Notes under the pieces: generated by a model
Database searches by the model: none
Seen by the model: the letters and a program-made list of their open reading frames with translations, nothing else
Told to the model about the DNA's origin: nothing
Source of the DNA: Rhodospirillales bacterium 24-66-33
GTDB lineage: Bacteria; Pseudomonadota; Alphaproteobacteria; Reyranellales; Reyranellaceae
Length of the DNA stretch: 64,000 bases
Reading direction: 5' to 3'
NCBI GenBank assembly: GCA_002281855.1
Contig: NCHQ01000003.1
Coordinates: forward strand, 1-64,000
Program-made: the position numbers and the translations under genes
In this document: positions 63,186-64,000 of the stretch, piece after piece
Layout: the number at the start of each line of letters is the position of its first letter
Numbering within the stretch: position 1 is the stretch's first letter

Positions 63186-63674
63186 ATGACCGGCATTCCG
63201 CGCTGGGCGATGCTCCTGGCGGCCGCGGCGTTCGCGCTCTACGCCGTCGCGGTCTCGCAGGGCTGGCTGCGCGACCCGTCTCTGGCGAAGGCCGACTATG
63301 TCGGGACCATCGACGTGTCCGCAGATGATGCAAAGCTCTACCGCGCCGTCCCCTTCGAATGGCAGGTGAACAGTGCCGCCGGCAGCTTCAAGGGCAACGA
63401 CACGGCCCATGTCCGCATCGATCCCTCGGGCGAACGCACCGTGATCTGCGGCTGGGTCCCGCTCGACAAGGGCGGGGCCTCGCTGCGCGCCACCCGCTGG
63501 CTGAGCGAGGCACGCCTGGCCGTGGGCGACATCAAGGTCACCGCGCTGTTCATCGCCCCCGTCGACAAGAAGCCCGGGGACGGGCTGAACGCCGGCTGCC
63601 TGCGGCTCGACGAAGGCATCAAGCCGGCTGCCGACGCAACGCTCCGGCTCGAAGGCCCGCCGGTCCGCGAATAA
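63186..63674 (+). CDS. Membrane-anchored protein of unknown function
   Basis: A 162-residue protein with one N-terminal hydrophobic helix (AMLLAAAAFALYAVAVSQGW) that acts as an anchor or uncleaved signal. The rest is a small periplasmic beta-rich domain (TIDVSADDAKLYRAVPFEW, ICGWVPLDKGGASLRATRWL, VTALFIAP) with two cysteines, one in VICGW and one in AGCLRL, that could form a disulfide. I do not recognise a family. It lies 16 bases after the SDR gene and 27 bases before the MmgE/PrpD gene. Confidence 0.75.
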   Translation: MTGIPRWAMLLAAAAFALYAVAVSQGWLRDPSLAKADYVGTIDVSADDAKLYRAVPFEWQVNSAAGSFKGNDTAHVRIDPSGERTVICGWVPLDKGGASLRATRWLSEARLAVGDIKVTALFIAPVDKKPGDGLNAGCLRLDEGIKPAADATLRLEGPPVRE

Positions 63675-63701
63675 ACACGCTTCCTCATCGAAAGAGTAAT
63701 C

Positions 63702-64000
63702 ATGCTGCCCAGACAAGGCGTCACCCCGGAACTTGCCCGTTTCATCGTCGATACCAAGTGGGACGACCTTCCGGAGAAGGCCCGCCACGAAGCCAAACGC
63801 GCCCTGCTGAACTTCTTCGCCGTGGCGATCGCAGGATGCCGCACCGAGCCGGTCGAGCTGGCGCTGCGGACCCTGGGCGAGTTCTCGGGCGGCCGGCAGG
63901 CCACCCTCGTCGGGCGGTCCGAGCGCATCGATCCGCTGACGGCCGCGTTCCTGAATGCCGCGGGTGCCAACGTCTTCGACTATTGTGACACGCATCTGCC
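63702..64000 (+). CDS. MmgE/PrpD family protein, 5' part only
   Basis: The gene starts at ATG 63702 and runs off the right edge; about 99 residues are visible. LARFIVDTKWDDLPEKARHE, then AKRALLNFFAVAIAGCRTEP and LNAAGANVFDYCDTHL match the N-terminal helical domain of MmgE/PrpD proteins. The family includes 2-methylcitrate dehydratase, aconitate decarboxylase and iminodisuccinate epimerase. Members in this size class next to SDR and Bug-type genes often act on unknown polycarboxylates. The ribosome site (AAAGAG) is weak. Confidence 0.85.
   Translation, partial: MLPRQGVTPELARFIVDTKWDDLPEKARHEAKRALLNFFAVAIAGCRTEPVELALRTLGEFSGGRQATLVGRSERIDPLTAAFLNAAGANVFDYCDTHL

Overview
This window is high-GC DNA (about two thirds G+C by eye) from an aerobic, heterotrophic alphaproteobacterium. 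The gene set points to a soil or freshwater lineage near Reyranella, Rhodospirillales or Bradyrhizobium: many acyl-CoA enzymes, GMC oxidoreductases, orphan Bug/TctC binding proteins, an NdvB-like GH17-GT2 fusion, a PmtA-like methyltransferase and an indolepyruvate oxidoreductase. The taxon is an inference from gene content, because no rRNA or marker gene is present. I saw no rRNA, tRNA, CRISPR array, insertion sequence or prophage. The DNA looks chromosomal and is almost fully coding, and no stretch longer than 300 bases is left without a gene call.

Layout. 1-1813: end of an outer-membrane barrel gene, a small exported protein and a crotonase. 1866-6176 (minus): a tightly packed run merR > acyl-CoA dehydrogenase > OmpA-like > ynfA > PaaG-like isomerase > OmpA-like, headed by a perfect 22-bp palindrome. 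6246-16339: Sel1 protein; a gamma-carbonic anhydrase/VOC/DUF2272/GMC operon; a 1416-residue extracellular-type protein with three inserted repeats; and a second DUF2272 lipoprotein. 16411-23949: acetyltransferase, acyl-CoA ligase, lipoprotein, gamma-glutamyltransferase and a complete SsuABC/TauABC-type ABC importer. 23960-25387: GFA protein, and a VOC gene divergent from a CGNR zinc-finger regulator with two palindromic sites between them. 25489-33456: an SCP2 gene divergent from a six-gene operon (SDR, carboxyltransferase, two acyl-CoA dehydrogenases, hydratase, biotin carboxylase) that resembles the atu acyclic-terpenoid pathway. The same 22-bp operator as in front of merR lies in front of it. 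33499-45840: Bug protein, amidase, SDRs, hydrolases, a CmcJ-type oxygenase, an iron alcohol dehydrogenase, dienelactone hydrolase, a CoA-transferase, an AI-2E family permease and a second GMC enzyme. 45952-50621: IorA/IorB with a PaaI thioesterase and a DTW protein. 50657-52751: an unrecognised, internally duplicated protein with a lone biotinyl domain and a YeiH permease. 52748-64000: Bug protein, MaoC, Nudix, PmtA-like, GH17-GT2, hydrolase, TSUP permease, tyrosine phosphatase, two SDRs, a membrane-anchored protein and the start of an MmgE/PrpD gene.

How the parts fit. The clearest regulatory story is a LiuR-like MerR protein that probably controls its own operon and the atu-like carboxylase operon 20 kb away through one shared operator placed identically at both promoters. 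A second self-contained circuit is the CGNR regulator with its AACC-N8-GGTT sites. A family of about 85-bp inverted repeats (four copies) sits at gene ends, three of them between convergent genes.
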